From the NCBI GenBank assembly GCA_003158895.1, contig PMLO01000108.1, forward strand, positions 3,993-10,762: 6,770 nt of DNA, read 5' to 3'. Each line of letters begins with the position of its first letter. Position 1 is the first letter of the stretch. The notes below the pieces were generated by a model. That model searched no databases, had not been told where the DNA came from, and worked only from the letters and a program-made list of their open reading frames with translations. This document shows, in pieces, positions 1 to 5,477 of the stretch. The position numbers were made by a program, and so were the translations under genes. The DNA is from Propionibacteriaceae bacterium (GTDB lineage: Bacteria; Actinomycetota; Actinomycetes; Propionibacteriales; Propionibacteriaceae).

Positions 1-589
1 CTCCGACCCGGTACGGCACCTCCCACTCATGTCGCCGACGGAACCGGCCGAGCTCGACGTCGCGGACGATCGTCACGCCCAGGCCGTTGGCCAGGTCGGT
101 GAGTGCGGTGCGGTGGGCCCACGAATCGACCGTCGCCTGGTCCGGGAGGTGCAGCGCAGGCCGGACAACGAGCGGCAGCGGCACGTCGTCGACGATGCCG
201 ACCTCCTCGTCGGCGAGGCGCAACAGACGCTTCTCCTGGACGAGATGGAACGCGAGGTGTCCGTCGACGCACAGCTCGTACGCGTCGTGGTCTGTGATCG
301 TCACGTCGTGACCGGGAAGCGTGAGCCGCAGCCAGTCGCCGGCTCGGCGGGTCCAGTCGACGTATGTGGTCACAGCGGCAGCGCCGCGGTGCAGCTCGAT
401 CTCGCGCAGCGTCGAGCCTTGTCCGACCGTGATGAGGCCGAGCCCGAAGCGCGTGGAATGACTCGGGTCGAGGACGGTCACGGACGCGCCCGCGCGCGCG
501 ATCTCGATCGCGGTGGTGAGGCCCGCGACGGTGGCCCCGAGGACCACGACGTCTTTCGCGCCAGCTAGTGAGGACGACTGCCAGGCCAT
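1..589 (-). CDS. FAD-dependent oxidoreductase, DAO-like (N-terminal part, runs off left edge)
   Basis: This is an open frame from ATG (complement of 587-589) to the window edge: 196 codons with no stop, so the C-terminal part lies outside. Residues 14-41 read as a dinucleotide-binding beta-alpha-beta unit: hydrophobic strand VVVLG, then GATVAG (18-23), a helix TTAIEIARAG, a second strand VTVL and acidic D41, which in the family binds the FAD ribose. This is the N-terminal fold of the DAO/glutathione-reductase superfamily. The middle glycine of GxGxxG is Thr20, which is unusual but tolerated in some flavoproteins. The substrate cannot be told from this part; an amine or amino-acid oxidase or a hydroxylase-like monooxygenase are options. 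No convincing Shine-Dalgarno precedes the ATG (only AGGA about 8 nt upstream), and a TAGGAT hexamer sits exactly where a leaderless start would place it. The gene is divergent from the permease. FAD binding is fairly sure; the subfamily is unknown. Confidence 0.72.
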   Translation of the reverse strand, partial: MAWQSSSLAGAKDVVVLGATVAGLTTAIEIARAGASVTVLDPSHSTRFGLGLITVGQGSTLREIELHRGAAAVTTYVDWTRRAGDWLRLTLPGHDVTITDHDAYELCVDGHLAFHLVQEKRLLRLADEEVGIVDDVPLPLVVRPALHLPDQATVDSWAHRTALTDLANGLGVTIVRDVELGRFRRRHEWEVPYRVG

Positions 590-595
590 GGCTGG

Positions 596-601
596 ATCCT
601 A
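596..601 (-). promoter_or_regulatory. candidate -10 element, leaderless start of the FAD oxidoreductase
   Basis: On the minus strand TAGGAT fits the actinobacterial -10 pattern TANNNT. It lies six bases before the ATG at 589, so transcription would begin at the A of the start codon. No clear -35 hexamer is visible 16-19 bp upstream. This is inference from spacing only; an alternative reading is that AGGA within the same hexamer acts as a weak ribosome-binding site. Confidence 0.3.
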
Positions 602-681
602 CTGGGAGCCACGGCGACCACGCGTCAGCGCGGGTCCTCCTGGCGCGCCGGATGCCGACGGATCGCTATTTCGACCCCCCG

Positions 682-710
682 CTGTGAAGCCCTCAGGCGA
701 CCCATAGGAT
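682..710 (+). promoter_or_regulatory. candidate promoter of the uracil permease gene
   Basis: CTGTGA (682-687, three of six bases of the sigma-70-type -35) and TAGGAT (705-710, TANNNT-type -10) are separated by 17 bp. Transcription would start near 717, giving a leader of about 16 nt that just contains the Shine-Dalgarno GGAAGGGAG (718-726). Such a short leader leaves no room for a PyrR-type attenuator or a riboswitch. The same TAGGAT hexamer serves as the candidate -10 of the divergent gene. The -35 match is poor. Confidence 0.35.
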
Positions 711-732
711 TCCCAACGGAAGGGAGACGCCG

Positions 733-2178
733 ATGGCGCTTTGGACACTGAAAACTGATGTATCAAGCGGCTCGGTAGTCGGGCCGCGCGAACGACTCTC
801 GTGGGGCAAGACGATCGGGCTTGGCGCTCAGCACGTCGTCGCCATGTTCGGAGCGACGTTCGTGTTCCCGCTGCTCATGGGCCTCAACCCGCAGCTCGCG
901 GTGATGATGAGCGGCATTGCCACGCTCGTGTTCCTCTTCGTGGTGAACCACCGCGTCCCCAGCTACCTCGGCTCGTCGGCCTCTTTCGTCGGTGTCGCGA
1001 CCGCCATCTACGGCGCGGGCGGCAAGCCGTCCGACCTCACCGGTGCGATGTTCGTCACCGGACTGACGCTCTTCATGGTCGGCTTGATCATCCACTTCAT
1101 GGGCACCGGAGTGATCCACAAGCTGCTGCCTCCGGCCGTCACCGGCGCCGTGGTCATGCTGATCGGCTTCAACCTCGCCCCCGTGGTCGCCGGCACGTAC
1201 TGGCCGCAGGACCAGTGGGTCGCCCTCATCGTCATGCTCGTCGTCGTCGCCATCAGCGTCGGCTTCAAGGGCTTCATCGGCCGGATCGCGATCTTCCTGT
1301 CGCTGATCGTCGGCTACGTACTGAGCTGGCTGCTCGACCTCATCACCGGCCAGATCACCTCCTACTCCGCCGCTGCCGGCAAGATCACCACCCACTTCCG
1401 CGTCGACTGGACGAACGTCAACGCTGCCCACTGGTTCGGCCTCCCACCCATGACCGACCTCGCCAACTGGAAGCTCAACGCGGCCACGAACGTCGTCGGG
1501 TTCCACCTCCCGACGTTCAACTTGGCGTTCGTCCTCGTCTCGCTCCCCGTCGTCATCGCGCTCCTCGCCGAGAACACCGGCCATGTGAAGGCCGTCGCGG
1601 AGATGACTGGCGACAAGCTCGACCCGTACCTCGGCCGTGCGATCGCCGCTGACGGCGCCGGTTCGATGATCGCCACCTTCGTCGGCGCGGGCCCGACCAC
1701 CACGTACGCCGAGAACATCGGCGTCATGGCGGCCACCAAGGTCTACTCGACCGCTGCCTACTTCGTGGCGGCGCTCGTCGCGGTCCTGTTCGGCCTCTCG
1801 CCCAAGTTCGGCGCTGTCATCTCGGCGACCCCGGGCGGCGTGCTGGGCGGCATCACGGTCGTGCTCTACGGCATGATCGGCCTCCTCGGCGCGAAGATCT
1901 GGAAGGAGAACAACGTCGACTTCGGCAACCCGATCAACCTTGTTCCCCTCGCCGCGGGCATCGTCATCGGCATCGGCAACGTGTCGCTGAAGTTCTCCGA
2001 CAGTTTCACGCTCTCCGGCATCGCGCTCGGCACGATCGTTGCCGTGGGTCTGTACCACCTGGCTCGCTGGCTCGCTCCCAAGGAGCTCCGCGACGCCTCG
2101 GACGGCGCGGCGCTCGTGTTCGACCCACCTGGTGCGTACGCAGACGACGACGTTCCGGTCGAGACCGACAAGGCCTGA
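733..2178 (+). CDS. NCS2-family uracil/xanthine permease (UraA-like)
   Basis: A 481-residue inner-membrane proton symporter for a nucleobase, most like uracil permeases of the UraA/PyrP type. The start is ATG with Shine-Dalgarno GGAAGGGAG ending 6 nt upstream. Family marks in order: the first-helix motif with Q33-H34 and AMFGATFVFP (37-46), in which UraA reads almost the same; SSASF (81-85) in the TM3 half-helix; E280 and H284 in LLAENTGHV, matching UraA Glu241 and His245; and E327 in TTTYAENIG, matching UraA Glu290. These three residues contact uracil in the UraA structure. About 14 hydrophobic segments are present, as in the family. Residues about 205-258 form a longer hydrophilic insertion than in E. 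coli UraA, and the last 30 residues are an acidic cytoplasmic-type tail. No pyrimidine biosynthesis gene is adjacent, so a salvage role is inferred from the family. Uracil is the likeliest substrate, but xanthine or another nucleobase is not excluded. A hairpin terminator follows. Confidence 0.93.
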   Translation: MALWTLKTDVSSGSVVGPRERLSWGKTIGLGAQHVVAMFGATFVFPLLMGLNPQLAVMMSGIATLVFLFVVNHRVPSYLGSSASFVGVATAIYGAGGKPSDLTGAMFVTGLTLFMVGLIIHFMGTGVIHKLLPPAVTGAVVMLIGFNLAPVVAGTYWPQDQWVALIVMLVVVAISVGFKGFIGRIAIFLSLIVGYVLSWLLDLITGQITSYSAAAGKITTHFRVDWTNVNAAHWFGLPPMTDLANWKLNAATNVVGFHLPTFNLAFVLVSLPVVIALLAENTGHVKAVAEMTGDKLDPYLGRAIAADGAGSMIATFVGAGPTTTYAENIGVMAATKVYSTAAYFVAALVAVLFGLSPKFGAVISATPGGVLGGITVVLYGMIGLLGAKIWKENNVDFGNPINLVPLAAGIVIGIGNVSLKFSDSFTLSGIALGTIVAVGLYHLARWLAPKELRDASDGAALVFDPPGAYADDDVPVETDKA

Positions 2179-2190
2179 CTCGCAGCATCC

Positions 2191-2224
2191 GACGGCCCGG
2201 CTCGCTTCGGCGGACCGGGCCGTC
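2191..2224 (+). terminator. UUCG-capped hairpin terminator after the permease
   Basis: A perfect 10-bp inverted repeat, GACGGCCCGG (2191-2200) and CCGGGCCGTC (2215-2224), starts 12 nt after the permease stop. The 14-nt interior folds further into CGC-TTCG-GCG, a classic very stable C(UUCG)G tetraloop, so the complete structure is nearly continuous. No T-tract follows on either strand, which is usual for high-GC actinobacteria. It lies between converging genes and could stop transcription from both sides, 40 bp beyond the stop of the glycosylase-like gene. Confidence 0.75.
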
Positions 2225-2263
2225 GCTATGTCCGCGCCCGGAATCCCTCGCGGAGCACGACGA

Positions 2264-2890
2264 TCACCCCTCCAGTACAGGTCGTGATCGGCGATGCCCC
2301 GTACGTGTCCACAGGCTTGTTCGGTTGCGGGCCGGCGATCCCACCAGGTGCAGGTCGAGGACTCCGGCGGCACCGAGCAGCGCGTGCATGGTGGTCGGCC
2401 CGATGCCGCTGAAGCCCTTGACGTGGAGCATGTCGGAGAGCTTGTCGCCCGCCTCGGACGTCGTCGGCACCTCGGCGAGCGTTCGCGGCGTGGGCGTCAC
2501 CTCGGGCTGGACATCCCAGACCGCGGCCTGCAACCCTCCGTCACCGCGGAGCTCGACCGCAGCCCGCGCGTTCGCGATGACCGTGCGGATCTTGCGCTCG
2601 TTACGGATCAGCCGGCCGTCGGCGAGCAGTCGAGACACGTCGGCCTCGTCGAACGCCGCGACGACGTCGACCTCGAACCGGCCGAATGCCTCCCGCATCG
2701 CATCTCGTCGGCGCAGCACCGTGAGCCACGACAGGCCCACAACGAACACCTCCAGGGCTACGAGCTCGAACAAGCCTCGCTCGTCCGTCACCGCTACTCC
2801 GTACTCGTCCAGGTAGTACGCCTGGCCCACCGGATCGCGCCCGGCCCATGGTGGCATCACGGCGGAGCCAACTTCAGTAATCGTCGTCAT
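2264..2890 (-). CDS. Tag-like DNA-3-methyladenine glycosylase I homologue lacking most zinc ligands
   Basis: 208 residues from ATG at 2890; E. coli Tag has 187. The Tag family excises 3-methyladenine from DNA with a helix-hairpin-helix fold and a structural zinc. The body matches well: PPWAGRDP (13-20), VTDERGLFELVALE (34-47), VGLSWLTVLRRR (51-62), ADGRLIRNERKI (90-101) and GFSGIGPTTMHALLGAAG (159-176). By alignment from memory with E. coli Tag, the base-pocket Glu38 and Trp46 are kept as E47 and W55. Zinc ligands Cys4, His17 and Cys179 are replaced by P13, Y26 and S185; only His175 remains (H181). Base-stacking Tyr13 becomes G22. The protein is therefore a structurally related glycosylase without a zinc site, and activity on 3-methyladenine is uncertain. 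The start is unclear: a GTG at 2926 abuts a large hairpin and ATG 2857 is also possible; none has a strong Shine-Dalgarno. It is the last gene of the minus-strand run. Confidence 0.83.
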   Translation of the reverse strand: MTTITEVGSAVMPPWAGRDPVGQAYYLDEYGVAVTDERGLFELVALEVFVVGLSWLTVLRRRDAMREAFGRFEVDVVAAFDEADVSRLLADGRLIRNERKIRTVIANARAAVELRGDGGLQAAVWDVQPEVTPTPRTLAEVPTTSEAGDKLSDMLHVKGFSGIGPTTMHALLGAAGVLDLHLVGSPARNRTSLWTRTGHRRSRPVLEG

Positions 2891-2926
2891 ACCCAGACCA
2901 TGGGCGAGAAGGACGCGATCCGTCAC

Positions 2927-2968
2927 TTATCCACAGAACCGAGACCTGAATCTCGGCCCTGTGGACAA
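2927..2968 (-). terminator. large hairpin after the aldo/keto reductase; arms contain DnaA-box sequences
   Basis: Arms TTATCCACAGAACCGAGA (2927-2944) and its near-complement at 2951-2968 flank a 6-nt loop (CCTGAA). As DNA, 15 of 18 positions are complementary. As minus-strand RNA all 18 pair, because the three exceptions become G-U wobbles; in plus-strand RNA they would be A-C mismatches. The stem begins 8 nt after the aldo/keto reductase stop, so a factor-independent terminator or 3'-end stabiliser for that transcript is the simplest reading. No T-tract follows. The outer 9-mers are TTATCCACA on plus and TTGTCCACA on minus, which match the E. coli and Streptomyces DnaA-box consensus respectively. 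Protein binding therefore remains possible. Confidence 0.6.
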
Positions 2969-2976
2969 CTCTGGCT

Positions 2977-4014
2977 TCAGCTCGCGCGTCCTCCGTTGAT
3001 CGGACGGCTGCGCTGGCTCTGGCCCATCGGCCCGTACGGGTACTGCGGCAGATCAGGCGCTGACACCTCGGTGAGGTGAGCGAGATCATCGTCGTCGAGA
3101 TGCGTGTCTGCCATCGTGAGCGCCTCCGCGAGCTGTTCGCCCGTACGGTTCCCGAGGATCGGCGAGACGACGCCGGCCTGGTCGGCCGTCCACGCGAGCG
3201 CCACCTGCGCCATGGTCAGACCTCGGCGATCGGCCACGTCCTTCACCGCGTCGAGGATGTCCCACACCTTCGGATCGGCATTGCGCGCGTCGTAGTTCTC
3301 CATGCCCCGCTTCGGGTCCTCACCGAGCCGAGAGGCGCCGGTAGGCATCGAGTCCCTCGCGTACTTCCCCGTCAGCCAGCCGCCGCCGAGCGGGCTCCAC
3401 GGCATGATCCCGAGCCCGTACTCCAAGCAGGCCGGCACGATCTCCAGCTCGATGAAGCGGGTCAGCAGGTTGTACTGCGGCTGCAGCATCACCGGCGCCA
3501 CACGCCCCGTGGACGCTGCGAGCTCGCTGATGGCCGCAATCTGCCAGCCGAGGAAGTTCGACAGGCCGAAGTACGAGATCTTGCCGGCGCTCACCGCGTC
3601 GTCCATGAACCGCAGCGTCTCTTCGAGCGGCGTCAGCGGGTCGAACGCGTGCACCTGGTACAGGTCGATCCTTTCCACACCCAGTCGGCGCAGACTGCCG
3701 TCGAGCGCGGTGGTGAGGTGCTTGCGCGTCAGGCCGACGCTGTTGACGTGATCACCCATCGGGAAGCGTCCTTTGGTGGCCAGCACGATCTCGTCGGCCA
3801 TGCCCTGTCGCGACGCGAACCAGCGCCCGATGATCTCCTCGGAAACGCCCGCCTGGTACACGTCCGCGGTGTCGACGAAGTTTCCGCCCGCCGCGACGAA
3901 CGCGTCCAGCTGCGCATGCGCTCCAGACTCGTCGGTCTCCTTGCCGAACGTCATCGTGCCCAGACACAGGCGCGAAACGCTCACGCCGGTGCTGCCCATC
4001 AGCCGGTACTCCAT
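2977..4014 (-). CDS. aldo/keto reductase
   Basis: 345 residues, a normal length for the (beta/alpha)8-barrel AKR superfamily, which reduces aldehydes and ketones with NADPH in the cytosol. The catalytic tetrad is complete: D48 and Y53 in NFVDTADVYQ, K81 in EIVLATKG, and H122 in DLYQVHAFDPLTPLEETL. Further marks are the N-terminal GSTGVSVSRLCLGTMTFG (7-24), YFGLSNF near 154-160, PQYNLL, the PWSPLGGGWLTGKY stretch, and the C-terminal cofactor-binding LGNRTGEQLAEAL. The frame stays open upstream of the ATG, but MEYRLMGSTG is the family N-terminus and GAGGAGGA lies just upstream of it, so this start is firm. It resembles the bacterial YghZ/Kv-beta-like oxidoreductase groups; the substrate is unknown. 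It follows the MmcQ-like gene by 73 bp in the same direction and may share its transcript, with the hairpin downstream probably ending it. Confidence 0.93.
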   Translation of the reverse strand: MEYRLMGSTGVSVSRLCLGTMTFGKETDESGAHAQLDAFVAAGGNFVDTADVYQAGVSEEIIGRWFASRQGMADEIVLATKGRFPMGDHVNSVGLTRKHLTTALDGSLRRLGVERIDLYQVHAFDPLTPLEETLRFMDDAVSAGKISYFGLSNFLGWQIAAISELAASTGRVAPVMLQPQYNLLTRFIELEIVPACLEYGLGIMPWSPLGGGWLTGKYARDSMPTGASRLGEDPKRGMENYDARNADPKVWDILDAVKDVADRRGLTMAQVALAWTADQAGVVSPILGNRTGEQLAEALTMADTHLDDDDLAHLTEVSAPDLPQYPYGPMGQSQRSRPINGGRAS

Positions 4015-4017
4015 GGG

Positions 4018-4025
4018 TCCTCCTC
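4018..4025 (-). promoter_or_regulatory. Shine-Dalgarno of the aldo/keto reductase, fixing its start
   Basis: GAGGAGGA on the minus strand is a near-perfect anti-16S complement and ends 3 nt before the ATG at 4014. The spacing is short but workable. It decides against upstream in-frame starts, although the frame remains open as far as 4257 into the preceding gene. Confidence 0.75.
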
Positions 4026-4087
4026 GTTGGTGTTCCTCATGCTTACCCCAGCACGGCAGGCAAACCCGGACGTTGCAGGCGGTTGCG

Positions 4088-4483
4088 TCAGCGCCGCACG
4101 TCGAGCTCAGCCACCAGCTGACGCGACGCCGTGATCCGGTAGGACGCGTCGAGGAGCTCTGCCACCTCCGTCCAGTCCATGTCGATCGTGAGGTCGAGGC
4201 CGAGCCAGCCGTACGGACCGAGGTACGCCGGTCGGTACACGCGCTCGTCCTGCGCAAGCGCCTCGTACTCCCCCGGGTCGGGCAGAACCAGGAGGGACTG
4301 GTCGTGCCTCACGTACGTGCCATCGACCTTGATGCTGCCCCCGAAGTAGCCGAACACCTTGACCGTGTAGAACGCGGGCCATCCATGCGTGACCTTCTCC
4401 GCGGCATGTGGGAAGCCCAGCGCGATCTCGCGCAGGCGCGCGAGGACTGGGTCGTCCTCGTCGTACATGATCGGATGCGCCAT
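4088..4483 (-). CDS. MmcQ/YjbR-family DNA-binding-like protein
   Basis: 131 residues from ATG at 4483. The family (Pfam MmcQ/YjbR) has a CyaY-like alpha/beta fold; some members have been reported to bind DNA, but the cellular function is mostly unknown. Visible marks are VLARLREIALGFPHAAEKV (13-31), THGWPAFYTVKVFGYFGG (32-49), the lysine in SIKVDG (50-55), LLVLPDPGEYEAL (64-76), YRPAYLGPYGWLGLDL (83-98), and DWTEVAELLDASYRITA (103-119). This is the usual pattern of a Gly-His-Pro-like turn, YxGPxGWxGL, and a C-terminal helix. A GTG at 4513 would overlap the methyltransferase stop as TGAGTG, and a GTG at 4492 has GGAGGG 10 nt upstream. I prefer the ATG because MAHPIMYDEDDP looks like the usual N-terminus of actinobacterial homologues. 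The gene is probably co-transcribed with the methyltransferase. Confidence 0.86.
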   Translation of the reverse strand: MAHPIMYDEDDPVLARLREIALGFPHAAEKVTHGWPAFYTVKVFGYFGGSIKVDGTYVRHDQSLLVLPDPGEYEALAQDERVYRPAYLGPYGWLGLDLTIDMDWTEVAELLDASYRITASRQLVAELDVRR

Positions 4484-4513
4484 GCCCGGCACTCTAGGCG
4501 GGCCCTCCGACAC

Positions 4514-5332
4514 TCATCCAGAGGGCGCCGCGAGCTCGTAGCGCTGGATCGTGCTGGCCCGACTGATCAGCGGCACGCGTCCGAACCACGACGGGAGACC
4601 CATCCGCGGATGCGGGTCGCCGAAGTAGGAGAAGGACTCCACGAGCCTGATTCCAGGACTCCACGACTCGAGCTCGCGCGGGTCCCGTACAGCCCAGTGC
4701 ATCCGCGCCGCAGAGCCGGTGACGAGGAGGTGGAGGTTGTCGGTCCGAACGGCGAACGGCGTGCAGACGTCAGTCACGAGCTGGGCCCCCGGGAAGCTCC
4801 CCTGGAGCTCAAGGAACAACTCCTTCACCTGAAACTCTTCGAGGTAAGGCAGCACGGCTTCGGCCACGAACAGGATTGGAGAGCCATCGAGGCGTGCGAC
4901 CTCGTCCATCCAGCCCGGGTCTGTGATCGACGCAGCCAGGTAGCGATCCCGCTCCGACTCAGGCAACAGCTGCCGCCGAAGCGCGATGACATCCGGAAGG
5001 TCGAGATCGATCCAGAGGACCTGGCCGTTGTCGACCCGCTGGAACCGCGCGTCCAGGCCGGATCCGAGCTGCACGACAGTCCCACCGGGATTGCGCCCCA
5101 GGAAGTCGCGTACGAACCTGTCGAACTCGCGCAGCCGAACCACTATCTGCACCAGATCACCGCGGGAGAGTCGGATCCGTCGCCAGTCGTAGTCGATCTC
5201 GGAAACCATCATTGCGGCCAGGGGATCCGTCACGAGAGGCTCGCGTTCGCGCTGTTCCACAGCCCTCGCCCACAACGGGATGAGCAGCGTCTGCGACACA
5301 GCGTTGGCCGTTTCCAACTTCAACTTGGCCAT
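4514..5332 (-). CDS. class I SAM-dependent methyltransferase, LCMT/TcmP-like
   Basis: 272 residues, with ATG preceded by GGAGGAG 3 nt upstream. It belongs to the leucine carboxyl methyltransferase/TcmP-like group, whose members methylate carboxyl or hydroxyl groups of proteins or small molecules using S-adenosylmethionine. The SAM-binding glycine loop is VVQLGSGLDARFQRVD (86-101), which corresponds to the LGAGLDTR-type motif of TcmP. It is followed by the acidic strand WIDLDLPDVI (107-116), and by ILFVAEAVLPYL (153-164), which matches the family motif at the end of the fourth strand. VRLREFDRFVRDFL (65-78) supplies the usual arginine-containing helix before motif I. Residues 8-20, ETANAVSQTLLIP, resemble the N-terminal segment of TcmP-like enzymes. 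It is the first gene of the minus-strand run and divergent from the IolE-like gene. No polyketide or antibiotic genes are near, so tetracenomycin-type chemistry should not be assumed; the substrate is unknown. Confidence 0.9.
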   Translation of the reverse strand: MAKLKLETANAVSQTLLIPLWARAVEQREREPLVTDPLAAMMVSEIDYDWRRIRLSRGDLVQIVVRLREFDRFVRDFLGRNPGGTVVQLGSGLDARFQRVDNGQVLWIDLDLPDVIALRRQLLPESERDRYLAASITDPGWMDEVARLDGSPILFVAEAVLPYLEEFQVKELFLELQGSFPGAQLVTDVCTPFAVRTDNLHLLVTGSAARMHWAVRDPRELESWSPGIRLVESFSYFGDPHPRMGLPSWFGRVPLISRASTIQRYELAAPSG

Positions 5333-5361
5333 GTCTCCTCCAACAAGTGGATCTACTCAGC

Positions 5362-5380
5362 GTTACGACGACGTCGTCAC
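5362..5380. promoter_or_regulatory. operator-like inverted repeat
   Basis: GTTACGAC and GTCGTCAC are inverted arms with 7 of 8 bases complementary around GAC, forming a 19-bp imperfect dyad. An alternative perfect 12-bp palindrome, GACGACGTCGTC, is nested at 5367-5378. It lies 30 bp before the methyltransferase ATG, a natural place for a repressor of that gene. The size suits a dimeric TetR- or GntR-type regulator, but no regulator gene is in the window. The assignment is inference. Confidence 0.35.
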
Positions 5381-5408
5381 CCACGAGGGTCATCCCCGAG
5401 CCCCAGGC

Positions 5409-5421
5409 GTGCCCGAGGCAC
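5409..5421. repeat. short perfect inverted repeat in the divergent region
   Basis: GTGCC and GGCAC flank CGA, giving a 13-bp perfect dyad between the two divergent genes, 57 bp upstream of the IolE-like ATG. It could be a protein-binding site or chance, because short GC dyads are common in such DNA. Confidence 0.25.
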
Positions 5422-5477
5422 CTCCCCAAGAACCCTCAGCTGTATTGTCTTGACATTCACTCAGCGAGGAGCTGTAT

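Larger units (their letters stand above)
5333..5477. promoter_or_regulatory. divergent promoter region between methyltransferase and IolE-like genes
   Basis: These 145 bp must hold promoters for both directions. For the plus strand, TATTGT (5443-5448) fits a -10 with a leader of about 23 nt to the ATG at 5478, but it has no matching -35. A perfect TTGACA (5450-5455) is also present, but a -10 at the normal distance from it would fall on the start codon, so its role is doubtful. It lies inside the small palindrome TGTC-TT-GACA. On the minus strand I see no convincing hexamer pair. The octamer ACTCAGCG occurs at both ends (5355-5362 and 5459-5466). The Shine-Dalgarno for the plus gene is GAGGAG (5466-5471). 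Confidence 0.4.

Noticed and set aside
29..568. Plus-strand open frame over the FAD oxidoreductase
   Set aside because: The minus-strand frame carries a proper dinucleotide-binding fold and the plus frame shows none, so the plus frame is a shadow.
2305..2313. Third DnaA box (GTGTCCACA)
   Set aside because: It has one mismatch at the first position, lies inside the glycosylase-like coding sequence, and stands alone. It is mentioned only as context.
763..2373. Long open frame (536 codons) on the minus strand opposite the permease
   Set aside because: It is very rich in D, E, R, G and H with no domain logic and mirrors the permease codon pattern. It is a high-GC shadow of a well-recognised membrane protein.
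2927..2968. Chromosomal replication origin
   Set aside because: There are only two good DnaA boxes, no AT-rich unwinding region, and no dnaA, dnaN or gidA/parAB neighbours.
4085..4124. 8-bp inverted repeat GCGTCAGC/GCTGACGC around the MmcQ-like stop
   Set aside because: The loop is 24 nt and the second arm is inside the coding sequence. The stem is weak for its loop size and common by chance at this GC content, so it was not called as a terminator.
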